Origin: Magnetovibrio sp.
GTDB lineage: Bacteria; Pseudomonadota; Alphaproteobacteria; Rhodospirillales; Magnetovibrionaceae
DNA length: 64,000 bases
Assembly (NCBI RefSeq): GCF_036568125.1
Contig: NZ_DATCTF010000010.1
Span: forward strand, 620,001 to 684,000
Reading direction: 5' to 3'
How positions within the stretch are numbered: the first letter of the stretch is position 1; every line of letters begins with the position of its first letter. This document shows, piece after piece, positions 63,230 through 64,000 of the stretch. The notes under the pieces were generated by a model. That model saw only the letters and a program-made list of their open reading frames with translations. It was not told where the DNA came from and ran no database searches. The position numbers and the translations under genes were made by a program.

Positions 63230-64000
63230 ATGGCGGACCCGACAAAAACTCACGGCACATCCGGTCACGGCAAAACGGCGATTTGGAACGATCCCACGTT
63301 TCGATCCATCACCTTTCAGGTGTTGGCGGCCCTTGCGATCGGCTGGTTTTTCTACACGATTTTCGACAACACGCTGACCAATATGGAACGCCGCGGTATC
63401 ACCACCGGCTTCGCGTTCCTCGACAGCACCGCCGGGTTCGGCATTTTGATGTCGCTCATCGAATACGATGAGACACACACCTACGGCGACACCTTCTATG
63501 TCGGCTTGTTGAACACGCTTCTGGTGTCCGTGATGGGCATCGTGACGGCGACCATCTTGGGCTTCATCATCGGCGTGGCGCGGTTGTCCAGCAACTGGCT
63601 GATCGCCAAGATAGCCTCGGTGTACGTTGAAATCCTGCGCAACATTCCGTTGCTGCTGCAGATCTTCTTTTGGTATTTCGCGGTTCTGTCGACCTTGCCG
63701 CACCCGCGCGACAGCATCAATCTGTTGGACGGCGTGTTTCTCAACGGTCGCGGCCTGTACATTCCGGGGCCCATTCCCGAAAGCGGCTTTGGTATCGTTA
63801 CCGCAGTCTTCCTGATGGCGGTCGTGGCATCGTTCGTGATTGTGCGCTGGGCCAACAAGCGCCAGATGGAAACCGGCCAGCCGTTTCCCTCGTTGTTGAC
63901 CTCTTTGGGATTGATTGTCGTCTTGCCGCTGTTGGTGTTTGCCGTTATGGGCATGCCGATGAGCTTTGATTATCCGGCACTGAAGGGCTTCAACTTCCAA
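63230..64000 (+). CDS. aapQ: Amino-acid ABC transporter permease AapQ, 3' truncated
   Basis: 257 residues of a longer protein (usual AapQ about 390-400) that continues past the window. N-terminal polar stretch (DPTKTHGTSGHGK), first membrane helix near 32-47, TYGDTFYVGLLNTLLVSVMGIVTATILGF and ILRNIPLLLQIFFWYF, the His/Glu permease pattern, then the long loop typical of AapQ/BztB. ATG 63230 has a GGGAG upstream. Pairs with AapM. Confidence 0.9.
   Translation, partial: MADPTKTHGTSGHGKTAIWNDPTFRSITFQVLAALAIGWFFYTIFDNTLTNMERRGITTGFAFLDSTAGFGILMSLIEYDETHTYGDTFYVGLLNTLLVSVMGIVTATILGFIIGVARLSSNWLIAKIASVYVEILRNIPLLLQIFFWYFAVLSTLPHPRDSINLLDGVFLNGRGLYIPGPIPESGFGIVTAVFLMAVVASFVIVRWANKRQMETGQPFPSLLTSLGLIVVLPLLVFAVMGMPMSFDYPALKGFNFQ

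Overview
The window looks like a chromosomal stretch of a marine, motile, Gram-negative alphaproteobacterium, probably of the Rhodospirillales type. The reasons are: alphaproteobacterial Cpa/Tad pilus genes; an LdtR-like MarR regulator; a free-standing NDUFS4-like complex I subunit; an Aap/Bzt amino-acid transporter; ectABC for the compatible solute ectoine; a Mrp-type cation/proton antiporter; many cyclic-di-GMP proteins. I see no rRNA, CRISPR array, insertion sequence, integrase or phage module. Genes are dense, often overlapping by 4-8 nt, so most of the window is core or lineage-specific chromosome.

Layout. 0-9.5 kb: end of a prepilin peptidase gene and a GT87-type membrane protein (+), facing a seven-gene Tad pilus operon cpaB-C-D-E-F-tadB-tadC (-). 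9.5-15.3 kb: a DUF6166 protein, an STT3-like polytopic membrane protein, a MarR regulator, and a response regulator coupled to an Hpt-REC-REC-GGDEF protein. 15.3-20.3 kb: nadA-nadC-nadB followed by an SDR and a HAD phosphatase (-). 20.4-27.6 kb: a small unknown, glutaryl-CoA dehydrogenase, two paralogous one-TM proteins of unknown function, a PabB-PabC fusion, a hotdog thioesterase and a sensor diguanylate cyclase. 27.7-36.2 kb: kdsC, an M48 protease, an MFS carrier, hemerythrin, a Mut7-C protein coupled to ubiX, an alpha/beta hydrolase, a lone flagellar hook/rod protein, a Panacea/SocA-domain protein and a superinfection-immunity-family protein.

36.2-44.9 kb is one long Mrp-type operon (E, F, G, DUF4040, B, C, three D-like subunits and a small membrane protein) ending in a translationally coupled DMT exporter. 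45-50 kb: DUF192 protein, diguanylate cyclase, tRNA-Pro(TGG), the NDUFS4-like gene, a tRNA-Arg(TCT) interrupted in its anticodon by a 236-nt group I intron, a response regulator, and a membrane-anchored subtilase next to a stand-alone copy of its own prodomain. 50-55.6 kb: modABC under a Mo-box, a PilZ protein, ectABC. 55.9-60.6 kb: a divergent zinc regulon, znuA-hisI-COG0523 against zur-znuC-znuB, with two Zur boxes between. The window ends with metC (-), then aapJ and a truncated aapQ (+).

Themes. Surface attachment and motility (Tad pilus, hook protein, three GGDEF proteins, PilZ), salt stress (ectoine, Mrp), and metal homeostasis (Zn, Mo). The observations most worth following up are the tRNA-Arg(UCU) group I intron, the stand-alone subtilase prodomain, a recurring 16-bp CRP/FNR-like palindrome in four intergenic regions, the atypical Mrp operon (three D subunits, one lacking the TM7 lysine, and a gene whose only well-placed start is ATC), hisI inside the zinc regulon, and the paralogous pair at 22-24 kb.
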